A stretch of DNA of 18,029 nucleotides, from positions 1 through 18,029 of the forward strand of contig CATXSD010000049.1 of assembly GCA_958402075.1 (NCBI GenBank). The letters are read 5' to 3'. The notes under the pieces were generated by a model, which saw nothing but the letters and a program-made list of their open reading frames with translations, was not told the origin of the DNA and ran no database searches. The stretch is from Mediterranea massiliensis. Lineage in GTDB: Bacteria; Bacteroidota; Bacteroidia; Bacteroidales; Bacteroidaceae. The translations under genes were made by a program, and so were the position numbers. Below, piece after piece: positions 1 to 9,000 of the stretch; position 1 is the stretch's first letter; each line of letters starts with the position of its first letter.

Positions 1-824
1 ACCAGCAGGCCATCAACTGGCCCGGCTCCACCGAGTCGTCCAACAACCTCTTCTCCAACTATGTCCTCCACAAGCTGCGCCAGGACTGCCCGCGCGGCGG
101 CGAACTGAGCGCCCTGGCCACAGCCCGCTGCGAAAAGCACCAGGCCTGGTGGAACATGGGAAGCGCCACCCACCAGAACGAAGATACGGAGATACACATG
201 CGCATGAACTGGCAGCTGTGGAACTACTACCACCGCTGTGGCTATAAGGCCGACTTCTGGCAGACCCTCTTCAAGCTGCTGCGCGAAGACCGCATCGTGG
301 AGTCCGACCCCGGAGCTGCCCAGCTGAAGTTTGCCATGAAAGCCTGCCAGGCCGCCAACGAAAACCTGACGGACTTCTTCGAGATGTGGGGCTTCTTCGA
401 GCCGGTAGACGCCACCATCGAACAATACGGCACCTGGAACTACCGCGTGACAGACGCCATGATCAAGGAAGCCAAGGACTTCATGGCCCGGTTCCCCGCC
501 CCGAAACATGCCTTCTACTACCTGGAAGACCGCAAGAACGGCGACGTGGGCATCGGAGACTATCAGGTGGGCGACGTGGGCTACTACACCCAGTTCAAGG
601 AGAATGTACAGATTACCAAGGAAGTGGGTTACAGCCTCTCGGGCCGGCAGGTAAGCATCACCGACGGTGACCAAGCCGTAGCCTTCGAGGTAAGGAAAGA
701 CGGACAGCTGCTCTACTTCTCCAACTTCTTCCAGTTCACCGTACCATCGTCCATTTCACTGGAAGGAGCAGGCATCTATGCCGTCCAGGCCGACGGCAAG
801 CGGATTGCGTGCACAGCCCGATAA
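1..824 (+). CDS. M60-like (enhancin/mucin-type) zinc metallopeptidase, 3' part
   Basis: Only the C-terminal 273 codons are present; the frame is open from base 3 to the TAA at 822-824, so the gene starts upstream. The first residues read QQAINWPGSTESSNNLFSNY, which I recognise as the stretch just after the zinc-binding HExxH of M60-like gluzincins; the HExxH itself lies outside the window and a Glu in STES is a plausible third ligand. Then come the helical segments QLWNYYHRCGY, DFWQTLFKLLRE and NLTDFFEMWGFFEP typical of these enzymes, and a C-terminal beta-rich domain of about 85 residues. Family members in gut Bacteroides cleave mucin-type O-glycosylated proteins and are secreted or surface-bound. 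The gene converges on the sulfatase gene, so it is not in that operon, but its likely substrate fits a host-glycan locus. Family assignment is by motif memory only; the substrate is inferred. Confidence 0.8.
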   Translation, partial: QQAINWPGSTESSNNLFSNYVLHKLRQDCPRGGELSALATARCEKHQAWWNMGSATHQNEDTEIHMRMNWQLWNYYHRCGYKADFWQTLFKLLREDRIVESDPGAAQLKFAMKACQAANENLTDFFEMWGFFEPVDATIEQYGTWNYRVTDAMIKEAKDFMARFPAPKHAFYYLEDRKNGDVGIGDYQVGDVGYYTQFKENVQITKEVGYSLSGRQVSITDGDQAVAFEVRKDGQLLYFSNFFQFTVPSSISLEGAGIYAVQADGKRIACTAR

Positions 825-849
825 TATGCGGGTACTATCACTAAAAAAA

Positions 850-927
850 CGTCATCCCGGCCTTGAGCCGGGATCCATCACCACACAGCCGGTGAAATAT
901 GGATCCCGCATCAAGTGCGGGATGACG
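850..927. repeat. Twin-palindrome BIME/REP-like intergenic element
   Basis: Two hairpins sit head to head between the converging peptidase and sulfatase genes. Hairpin 1 is ATCCCGGC (854-861), loop CTTGA, GCCGGGAT (867-874). Hairpin 2 is ATCCCGCA (903-910), loop TCAAG, TGCGGGAT (916-923). The two 27-bp arms (850-876 and 901-927) are also inverted copies of each other, the loops are exact reverse complements, and the bases that differ between the hairpins change in pairs so that each stem stays fully paired. This layout, and the position at 3' gene ends, is that of a bacterial interspersed mosaic element. It may also end transcription from both sides; no other terminator is visible in the 146-bp gap. 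Confidence 0.8.
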
Positions 928-970
928 GAATATTCACTTTATTTCATTGGGAGGCAGTCCCATCTTTTGC

Positions 971-2533
971 CTACTGCACCTCGTCCGGCCAGGGGCAAGG
1001 CTTGCCTGTACTCTTGAACGTAGGACGCTGGGCATCGACCTTGCGCAGGTACTGCCCCAGTTCCTTGGACAGGCGGCGTACGACGTCAGGATGCTCGGCT
1101 GCCACGTCGTGCTTCTCACCGATATCTTCGGGGATGTTGAACAGCTCCTTCTTGCCCGTGTCGTAGTAATACACCAATTTCCACTCGTCCTTGCGGATGG
1201 CGCAATCCAGGTTGATACCCGGGCCGTCATTCCCCCAGATGTTGGGAAAGTTCCACACCAGCGCACGCCCCTTCGAAGGGTCGCCCGTACCACGCAGCAG
1301 CGGCATGAAGCTGACACCGTCCAGCGGAGCCACCGTCTTGTAATCGGTCACACCGGCCATCTCGAGCAGCGTCGGATAGAAATCCTCAATCATCAGATAC
1401 TTGTCGCAACGCGTGTCGGGCTGCACCACGCCCGGCCAGCTCACAATCATCGGCTCGCGGATGCCGCCTTCGTACAACGAGCCCTTCCCGCTCTTCAACG
1501 GATAGTTCTGCGTATGCACCTCACCGTCGCGCCAGCCCGGCTCGGCAGCCAGTCCGCCGTTGTCGCTCATAAAGATGATGATGGTATTGTCGGCCTCGCC
1601 GTTCTTCTCCAGCCAGTCCATCAGGTCACCCAGGCTCTTGTCCATGCCCTCGATGAGCGAAGCATAGGCAGCTTCTTTGTCGCTCAACCCCTTGCGCACG
1701 TACTTCGGAAAGAAGCGCATGTCCTTGTCTATGGGCACGTGGATGGCATAGTGGGCCATGTAAAGATAGAAAGGCTGGTTGTACTTCTTCGCCTTGTCCA
1801 GCGCCTTGACGGCTTCGCGTGTCAGCGCTTCCGTGGCAAAGACGCCCGTCCCCCAATAGTTCTCCAGCCCGGGAATGGCCATCAGCGAATAAGCCTTGCC
1901 GTCGCGCGTATGGCCGTAGTTCTGCTCGCTCAGATAAGTGGCCAGTCCGCCGGCCGCATGACCGGCAATGTTCACCTCAAACCCCCAGTGGGTCGGATTC
2001 TCTCCCGGAGTGTCGATGGAGCCCCAGTGGGCCTTGCCGCAATGGATGGTGTGATAGCCGCTCTGGCGGAGCAGTTCCACAAAAGAAGTTCCTACATAGG
2101 TGTTGTTCGTACCCGCTACCTGGCTGACGCCGTTGTAGTTCCAGTCGGGCAGCTCCACGACGTCGCTCTTGCGGTCGGTCTGCTTGTCACGCTCCAGCGT
2201 CCAGTTGGTCACCCGGTGGCGGGCATTGTTGGCTCCCGTAATCAGGCTGCAACGGGTGGCCGAGCTGATGTTGCAGGCATATGCCTGGGTGAACATCATG
2301 CCCTGCCGGGCCAGCCGCTCCATGTTGGGCGTCTCGTAGACTTCGTTATAGTGGGTCTTCTGCGTCCAGAAAGGCAGCGAGGTGTCCTGCCATCCCATGT
2401 CGTCCACCATGAACAGGATGATATTGGGTCGCTTCTGTTCTTCCGCAACCGGTTGTTTCTTCGTCGCTCCCCAGCCGTCGGCCACAGGGGCCAAGGGCGT
2501 AAGAGCCAATGCTGTAAACAGGATTTTGTTCAT
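971..2533 (-). CDS. S1-family sulfatase, serine-type, exported
   Basis: The 520-residue protein is of usual length for a formylglycine-dependent sulfatase, which removes sulfate esters from glycans. It has a short N-terminal signal-like segment without a lipobox, suggesting a periplasmic enzyme. Metal ligands are visible as D44-D45 in FMVDDMGW and D324-N325 in MSDNGG. The maturation motif aligns as S90-S-A-T-R94 followed by LITG, so the residue turned into formylglycine is Ser, with Ala in place of the usual Pro; this S-type motif needs an anaerobic (radical SAM) maturase, none of which is encoded here. Further active-site segments are CGKAHWG (165-171), HYAIHVP (261-267) and KSGKGSLYEGGIR (347-359). 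It lies 40 bp downstream of the fucosidase gene, probably cotranscribed. Sulfated galactose or GalNAc is a plausible target, but the S1 subfamily cannot be fixed by eye. Confidence 0.92.
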   Translation of the reverse strand: MNKILFTALALTPLAPVADGWGATKKQPVAEEQKRPNIILFMVDDMGWQDTSLPFWTQKTHYNEVYETPNMERLARQGMMFTQAYACNISSATRCSLITGANNARHRVTNWTLERDKQTDRKSDVVELPDWNYNGVSQVAGTNNTYVGTSFVELLRQSGYHTIHCGKAHWGSIDTPGENPTHWGFEVNIAGHAAGGLATYLSEQNYGHTRDGKAYSLMAIPGLENYWGTGVFATEALTREAVKALDKAKKYNQPFYLYMAHYAIHVPIDKDMRFFPKYVRKGLSDKEAAYASLIEGMDKSLGDLMDWLEKNGEADNTIIIFMSDNGGLAAEPGWRDGEVHTQNYPLKSGKGSLYEGGIREPMIVSWPGVVQPDTRCDKYLMIEDFYPTLLEMAGVTDYKTVAPLDGVSFMPLLRGTGDPSKGRALVWNFPNIWGNDGPGINLDCAIRKDEWKLVYYYDTGKKELFNIPEDIGEKHDVAAEHPDVVRRLSKELGQYLRKVDAQRPTFKSTGKPCPWPDEVQ

Positions 2534-2573
2534 AAATTATTGTGTGATTAAAGGTCAGAGGCTCAGATAACAC

Positions 2574-3956
2574 TTAATTATTATAGATGCCGAAACTGCG
2601 GATCTGCGGCGTGCCGGTACACTGCTCCACCACCACGCGGAAGGCCGTAGCCTCTACGGGTTCGAACTTCCCGATACGCTTGTGTCCCACCGACGTGCCG
2701 CGGTCTACGGTGACCCACTTCCCGCCCGTACGGGCTTCCACCCGATAGGCGCGGATGCGTTCGCCCTGCGCGATGTCTTCCTGCAGGATGTAGCAGTTGG
2801 CCTTCTGTTTGCCCTTCAGGTCCAGCGACAGCTTCCTGGTCTGCCCGGCCGTTTGTGCCAGCGGTGTGCCGAAGCGGCGGGCTATCTCGTCGCCCCACTC
2901 CTTCAGACGCTTCACGTCGCCTTCGGGTATCAGTCCGTCGGGATTGGGCGTCAGGCCCACAATCAGTGTCGCGTTCCGTCCCACCGACTTCTCGTACATG
3001 TCCATCAGGTTCTCCAGCGGATAGACGGTCCTGTCGTCGTCGCCCGGTTCCCAGAACCATTCGTGGCGGCCGTTGTATCCGCGCAGGGGCGTATCGGCCA
3101 TGGCAGGCACCCAGTAGCGTCCGTCGGCATCGCCGTGGGCCAGCAGTTCGTTGTGGTTTCTCACACCCTCGTTCGCATTGCTGTGGCTGTAGGGATACGG
3201 GAACGTCGACCAGCAGGGATAACCCACCGTACCACTCTCCGACCCTCCCCAGCGGAAATCCGCACGGTTCACGTTGTGATAGAACAGACAGTCCGGCTGA
3301 TACTTGTTCACGATGGGTTCCACGTCGGGTCCCAGCCCCTTCGGGTCGTCGGCCCCGCCGTCAAACCAGATCATGAACAGGTCGCCGTAGCGGGTACAGA
3401 GTTCCGTCACCATCTTCTCGCAGAGGCGCTTGTACCAGGCCTGGCGGTTGCGTGCAAACTCCCCGCCCCCTTCTGCCTTGAAGTTGTGGATGCCCAGCAA
3501 CGAATTCCATCGGATGCCGATGTAGATACCCGGCTGGATGCCATACTTGCGGCAGGAGTTGACAAAGTCGCGCACCACGTCGCCCTTGCCGTCGCGCCAC
3601 TTCACGGCCTTCAGGCAATAGGGATTCACGTCGCTCTGCCACAAGCCGAAGCCCGTCTCGTGGGTCGCGGTAAGCACGGCAAACTTCGCTCCGGCAGCCT
3701 TGGCCGCCTGTATCCACTGGTCGGTATCCAGCTGTGTAGGGTTGAAGATATTGTAATCCTCGATGGGATTGATGCGGTTGTTGCCCTGCCCGTAGACTTC
3801 GCCGTCGAACACGTGCAGGTCGTAGTGGAACACAACGCCCATCTCCGCCTCGTGCCACTTCAGCTGACGGGGAGCAGGGACGGGACGGCTGTCCTGTGCG
3901 CAGGCCAAAAGGGATGCTGACAAGCACAACAATCCCAACAATAAAGTTTTCACCAT
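2574..3956 (-). CDS. GH29 alpha-L-fucosidase, lipoprotein
   Basis: The 460-residue protein starts with a lipoprotein signal peptide, lipobox LLAC with Cys19, so it is membrane-anchored, either in the periplasm or on the surface. The GH29 barrel follows: WHEAEMGVVFHYDLHVF near residues 34-50, the substrate-binding His in TATHETGFGLW (H99), and IWFDGG at 196-201, where D199 is the expected catalytic nucleophile. The last ~90 residues form a beta-sandwich resembling the F5/8-type domain found at the end of many GH29 enzymes. It removes terminal alpha-L-fucose from host or dietary glycans. It lies between susD and the sulfatase gene on one strand, 40 bp from the sulfatase but separated from susD by a terminator-like hairpin. 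Linkage specificity (alpha-1,2 versus 1,3/1,4) cannot be told from sequence alone. Confidence 0.92.
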   Translation of the reverse strand: MVKTLLLGLLCLSASLLACAQDSRPVPAPRQLKWHEAEMGVVFHYDLHVFDGEVYGQGNNRINPIEDYNIFNPTQLDTDQWIQAAKAAGAKFAVLTATHETGFGLWQSDVNPYCLKAVKWRDGKGDVVRDFVNSCRKYGIQPGIYIGIRWNSLLGIHNFKAEGGGEFARNRQAWYKRLCEKMVTELCTRYGDLFMIWFDGGADDPKGLGPDVEPIVNKYQPDCLFYHNVNRADFRWGGSESGTVGYPCWSTFPYPYSHSNANEGVRNHNELLAHGDADGRYWVPAMADTPLRGYNGRHEWFWEPGDDDRTVYPLENLMDMYEKSVGRNATLIVGLTPNPDGLIPEGDVKRLKEWGDEIARRFGTPLAQTAGQTRKLSLDLKGKQKANCYILQEDIAQGERIRAYRVEARTGGKWVTVDRGTSVGHKRIGKFEPVEATAFRVVVEQCTGTPQIRSFGIYNN

Positions 3957-3984
3957 ATATTCTCTAATTTAATATCATTCAAAT

Positions 3985-4034
3985 AAAAAGGTGTGCCAAA
4001 GATAGGAAAATATGCTTAATCCCTGGCACACCTT
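3985..4034 (-). terminator. Hairpin plus T-run between susD and fucosidase gene
   Basis: Read on the minus strand, AAGGTGTGCCA (4034-4024) is followed after a 25-nt loop by the exact complement TGGCACACCTT (3998-3988), then more T residues to 3985. An 11-bp perfect stem with a U-run directly behind susD looks like an intrinsic terminator, possibly partial, which would leave susC/susD expressed above the two enzymes. The loop is long for a classical terminator, so a role in mRNA stability is also possible. Confidence 0.6.
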
Positions 4035-4062
4035 AACTTATAATAGATTCAAAAGAATGCTA

Positions 4063-6018
4063 TCATTGCTGGATAGCAAAGCCACCAGCCTCAACAGGCC
4101 ATCCCGGATTCTGATAAACAACAGAAGTCGAAACGTCGCCACCCTCTTCGGGAGTAGACAGACGGAATACGTCGTAAGACAACGGCGACAGATAATTGGC
4201 TGTTTCAAAGCAATAGCCATTATACTTGTTCACCAGTTCATTCTTGCCCTGCGGACGCAGATACTTGCTGACAGAAGCCGCGTTGGGGGCCGAATAAGTC
4301 AGCTTGCAGACTGTACAAGCGTTCTCGAAGTCGGTATGGAACTCATCCCAATAGTTCATGCCTTCCACCCAATAGTTCTGCATCATGTCCAGAGCACGCC
4401 AGCGATACAGGTCATCCCTGCGCATGCCTTCGGCAATCAGCTCACTGCGACGTTCACGACGGATGTTGTAAAGCGTGGCATCCACCAACTGAGTGCCCGA
4501 ATAGCGGGCCAGGTCGATTTCCTTCGACAGGTCGGTGGCAGCAATGGTCTTCTTATAGTCCGTATCCACACCGGCACGGCTGCGCAATGCCTTCCAATAT
4601 TTGTCAAGCGTGGCGTCTTCCAGCGAATTGTTCTTCAGATAATAGGCTTCGATATAATTCAGATAGGCCTCGGCAGCACGGAAAATCGGCAATGCCAAAG
4701 GATAGGCGTTGTTGTACACCACGTCGTTGTCTATCCAACCCTTGCGGGGAATGTAACCGGTACTGGTCACGCGGATACCTCCGGCAGCCGATGTCAGGCC
4801 GGGATACTGGTACATAATATCCTTACCGCCGAAAGTCATAATCTTGTCGCCAGGCTTTGCAACAGAAGTCACCAGACGCAAATCGCGGTCAGTCATGGTA
4901 CTTACCAAGCTCTTGTCACCCTGATAATTGGAAGAAGCATAGATAGGCAGACCGTCGGTCATCAGATAGCTGTCGACCAGCGAACGGGTAAAGCCGGTGT
5001 TGTCGCCGTGAACAAAGATATAGGTTCCGTTTTCAGTATCAATGGAGCCGTAGCCGTGGGTAGCTCCCACCACCTGGTTCTGCACCTTGGCATCCTCGCT
5101 GTACATACGCCACAGCAAGACTTCGTTACGCTGGCCCGACAAATCGGTCTGGCTGTACAACCCTGCATAATCCGGCATCAGTGAAGAAGCGTCGCCCACT
5201 TCCTTGGCCGACTTGATGGCTTCGTCCAGGAAGAAATTGATTTCCGTATTCAGGTCAGCAGTGAAAGATGCTGCATCGCCCGGCCATCCCGGTCCGCCCG
5301 GAACGCGTGCCGTACCTGCATGATATTTCTCCCACGTAGCTTCGTACAGAGCCACACGCGACTTGAACAGCAAGGCACATTCACGGTTCAGGCGATGGGC
5401 GGTGAAGCCGTTTGACTTGGGATACAGACGCTCGATGGCCTGGTCCAGATCGCTCAGGATGAAACGTGCCACCTCGTTGCGGGGCTTGCGCTTGTTGGCC
5501 TCCACGTTGGCTGCATAGTCGCCGTCGGTCAGGACCTCGGTCACGATGGGGAAGTCGCCATAAGCCTTCAGCAAGCTGAAGTAAACATAAGCACGGAAGA
5601 AATACATCTCGCCGATATAATGCTTCACGTTGTCATCATTGCTCAACGTTCCGTTCTCCAGGTTTTCCTGGGTACGTTCCAGAAAGAGGTTGCAAGTGCG
5701 GATGGTACTGAAACTGCCATAGCTACCGCTGGACGGTACCTGAACGCGCTGCGGCAGGAAGTTGTCCACCTGATTGACCGTGGTCATGTCGTCGCTGTTG
5801 TTGTCCGTCGTAAAATATCCGAAGGTACCCGTACCCGTACCGTGGTCGGGCAAGAGGCCATACATGTTGTTGCAATAAGGTTCCAACTGGTTCTCGGCCG
5901 TGAAGAAGTTGCCGTCTACGTTGTCCGAAATAGGTTCTTTATCCAAAAAGTCTGAACAGGCAGTTCCCATCAACAAGGTTGCCGAAAACAAGAATATATA
6001 TTTCAATTTCATAATCAT
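4063..6018 (-). CDS. SusD/RagB-family surface glycan-binding lipoprotein
   Basis: The 651-residue protein has a signal peptide ending in MGTACSDFLDKEP, with the lipidated Cys at residue 21, the standard start of SusD/RagB proteins. The opening NNMYGLLPD region, FLERTQENLENG, the YFFRAYVYFSLLKAYGDFP helix pair and the C-terminal RRERRSELIAEGMRRDDLYR segment are all family hallmarks. It is at the long end of the usual range. It caps its SusC partner at the cell surface and helps capture oligosaccharide. The start may instead be the in-frame ATG two codons further in, at 6012. The stop codon of susC lies 15 bp upstream, so the two are translated from one mRNA. Ligand specificity cannot be read from the sequence; neighbouring fucosidase and sulfatase genes point to a decorated host glycan. 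Confidence 0.95.
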   Translation of the reverse strand: MIMKLKYIFLFSATLLMGTACSDFLDKEPISDNVDGNFFTAENQLEPYCNNMYGLLPDHGTGTGTFGYFTTDNNSDDMTTVNQVDNFLPQRVQVPSSGSYGSFSTIRTCNLFLERTQENLENGTLSNDDNVKHYIGEMYFFRAYVYFSLLKAYGDFPIVTEVLTDGDYAANVEANKRKPRNEVARFILSDLDQAIERLYPKSNGFTAHRLNRECALLFKSRVALYEATWEKYHAGTARVPGGPGWPGDAASFTADLNTEINFFLDEAIKSAKEVGDASSLMPDYAGLYSQTDLSGQRNEVLLWRMYSEDAKVQNQVVGATHGYGSIDTENGTYIFVHGDNTGFTRSLVDSYLMTDGLPIYASSNYQGDKSLVSTMTDRDLRLVTSVAKPGDKIMTFGGKDIMYQYPGLTSAAGGIRVTSTGYIPRKGWIDNDVVYNNAYPLALPIFRAAEAYLNYIEAYYLKNNSLEDATLDKYWKALRSRAGVDTDYKKTIAATDLSKEIDLARYSGTQLVDATLYNIRRERRSELIAEGMRRDDLYRWRALDMMQNYWVEGMNYWDEFHTDFENACTVCKLTYSAPNAASVSKYLRPQGKNELVNKYNGYCFETANYLSPLSYDVFRLSTPEEGGDVSTSVVYQNPGWPVEAGGFAIQQ

Positions 6019-6033
6019 AGATGCTTTTATAGG

Positions 6034-9000
6034 TTACAATGTTACATTAATACCACAAGAAATCGTACGGCTCAACGGATAAGTCATACCGTTCTGATAC
6101 AAAGCTTCGGGGTCGAAGTTCTTGTTGATGGAAGTACCGGTCCACAGGTTGTCACCCGAGAAGAACACTCTGACGCGCTCCAGTCCGGCCTTGCTGGTCC
6201 ATGTCTTGGGCAGGGTATAGCCGATCTGCAGGTTCTTCAGACGAATGTAGGCTGCATTCTGCAGGAACTGTGACTGGCTTTGGCGGTTCTGGTTGGAGTT
6301 CCAAAGGGGACGCGGATAATAAGCATCCGTATTGGCACCCAACGGGTCGCCTTCCGGACGGAAGAAATCCCAATGTTCCTTGTAACCGGTAGAAGACCAT
6401 GCATTGCCGTCCACACCCCAGAATATCATACCGCTCAACAGATAGTCGCGCTTGGCCACGCCCTGGAAGAAGATGCTCAGGTCAAAACCCTTCCATTCGG
6501 CTCCGATGTTCAAACCGAAACGGAAACGCGGCGTGCTGTTACCTATCACCTTACGGTCACCCGGATTGTCTACGGTGCTTTCACCGTTGGTGATTTTACC
6601 GTCACCGTCCAAATCGGCATACATCATGTCACCGGCTTTCCATCCCGATGCGGCCAGATTGACACCCGGTATCGTGTTCTGGTCCACCTTTTCCAGGTGT
6701 GCTGCCATTTCCTCGTCGGTCTTGGCCATACCCAGGGATTCGTATCCCCAGATTTCTCCCAGATTCTGTCCTTCATAATAAGTGTTCAGACTCTTGCTGG
6801 CATTGGGATATTCGGTGACACGCGTACGGGAATCTGACAGATTGAAAGCCACGTTGTAATTGAACTCGCCGACACGGTCCTGCCAGTTCAACTGGAGTTC
6901 CCAACCCTTGGTACGCAAAGACGTATTGTTGCGGCTCGGTGCCGATGCACCTACAATCGGAGAAATTTCCTGTGCGGGACCTACCATGTCCTTGGTATCG
7001 CGGATGAAGTAGTTGAAGTAACCGCTCAGACGGTTGTTGAAGGCACCGAAGTCTACACCGTAATTATAGCTGTACACGCGTTCCCAAGTCAACAGAGAGC
7101 TCACCAGAGCCGGGGCACCTGCGATGTTCGATTTGCTGTCGGTAGTAAGCAACCAGCGTCCACCGGCATCGGGGCTACCTACAGTTACGTTCTGGATGGC
7201 ATACGTGGGATAATAGGAATTGGTATTCTGGTTGCCGAGGCTACCGTAGGAGAAGCGGGGCTTCAACGTGTTGACCCACTCGGACAGCGGCTCCCAGAAG
7301 GATTCGCGGGCAATGTTCCAACCCACCGATACAGAGGGGAATGTAGCCCAACGCTGGTCGGCGCGGAAGCGGGAAGAACCGTCGCGGCGGATATTGAACT
7401 CGAACAGATAGCGTCCGTCGAAATCATAGTTCACACGGCCGAAGTATCCCAAAGAAGACCATTCGCCACGATAGGCACCGTTGCTCTGTGTACCGGTAGA
7501 GGTGTTGACATCGGGATTGCTGTCGTTCATGACGTCCGAACGCTTGGCCCATACATTATTGTATCGGTAACTTTCGCTGTTCATACCGACCATCACTTTC
7601 AAGTTGTGCTTCTCCAGGAAGTTGAGGCTATAGTCTGCATAGGCCGACGAAGTGATCATCGTTTCGCGCTGCTGCTCGCTGTAGGCCCATGTCTTGCCGG
7701 CTGCCAGGTCGGCATCACCGCCCAGCCACTGTTCGGGAACGGGATTGTTGTTCTTGTCATAGAGATATACTCGGGCTACATTATAAAGATGCTCGTAGCT
7801 GCCGGTACGGATGGCCAGATCACCATGGATGGTCAGTCCCTTCACGGGAGTCAGAATCAGGCTGCCTTGTGTGAAGTACGTGTCGTCCTGCGTATTGGAA
7901 CGTCCGCCCGACGTCAGCTGCATCAGCTTCGGGTTGCGGGTATAGTGTCCGTTGTTGTCGTACAGCGGCATGTTGGGGTGCAGCTTGGTTGTTTCTGCAA
8001 AGAAGCGGTCGCCATACAGCTTCAGGAAGGTCGGCATGCCGATGTCTTCACGGATGAAGCGGCTGTTGAATTCCAGACGCATCCATTTGGTGATCTCCGC
8101 ACTGATACGTGCGCTGGCATTGTAGCGTTTCTTGTTATCGTCTGCATAGTTCATCTGGCCGTCCTGGCTCAGGAATGCACCCGATACATAGTATTGCACC
8201 TTTTCGTTACCGCCCGACAGACTCAGGTTATGTTCCTGTCCGAAAGCGGTCTTGTCGATAAAGTTGCGGGGCCAGTTCTGGTTGTCATTGGAATTCTGGT
8301 TGAAAGCGAAGCAGTTACCGTTCTGCGACAGAGAGGGGTCGGCCGTCGTGGTGATTTCGCCACGCATGTACTGCTGGATGCGTTCCATGGTAATGTCCGA
8401 GAAGAAATGGGCTTCACCGGAACCTGTGTTGTCAATCGCGCGGTTGAAGTACTGGGCAAAGGTATAGGCGTCCAGCATGTCGGGGATATTGGTCGGACGG
8501 GACCAACGCAAGTTGTTGGAGTAGGAAATGCTCGTCTTGCCCTGCTTACCTTTCTTGGTGGTTACCAGAATGACACCGAACGGAGCACGCGAACCGTAGA
8601 TGGCAGCCGAAGCGGCATCCATCAATACGGAGATGTTGTCGATGTCCTGCGGATTCAGTTGGTTGATGTCACCGGCCACACCGTCAATCAGCACGAGGGG
8701 CGATGCGCTCGAACCTGTTCCCAAGTTACCCGTACCACGGATATTGAAGGAAGGATTGGCGTCCAGCTTACCGCCGGCATCGGGCATACTGACATTCAGA
8801 CCGGGAACAACACCCTGCAAAGCCTGTCCTACGGAGGTTACGGGACGGGATTCCAGTTTCTTGTTGTCAACCGAAGCTACGGCACCGGTCAGGTTTACTT
8901 TCTTCTGTGTACCGAAACCTACGACCACCACTTCATCGAGCATCTGGTTGTCTTCTTCCAGCTTGATGGAGTAGGAAGTCTGTGAAGGATTGATTTTCAC

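Noticed and set aside
947..2551. Long plus-strand open frame of 534 codons
   Set aside because: It lies opposite the sulfatase gene, has no recognisable motif and is rich in His, Val and Arg as expected of an antisense frame in GC-rich coding DNA.
7606..8985. 459-codon plus-strand open frame, and similar ones at 2682-3920 and 4012-5184
   Set aside because: Antisense shadows of susC, the fucosidase gene and susD.
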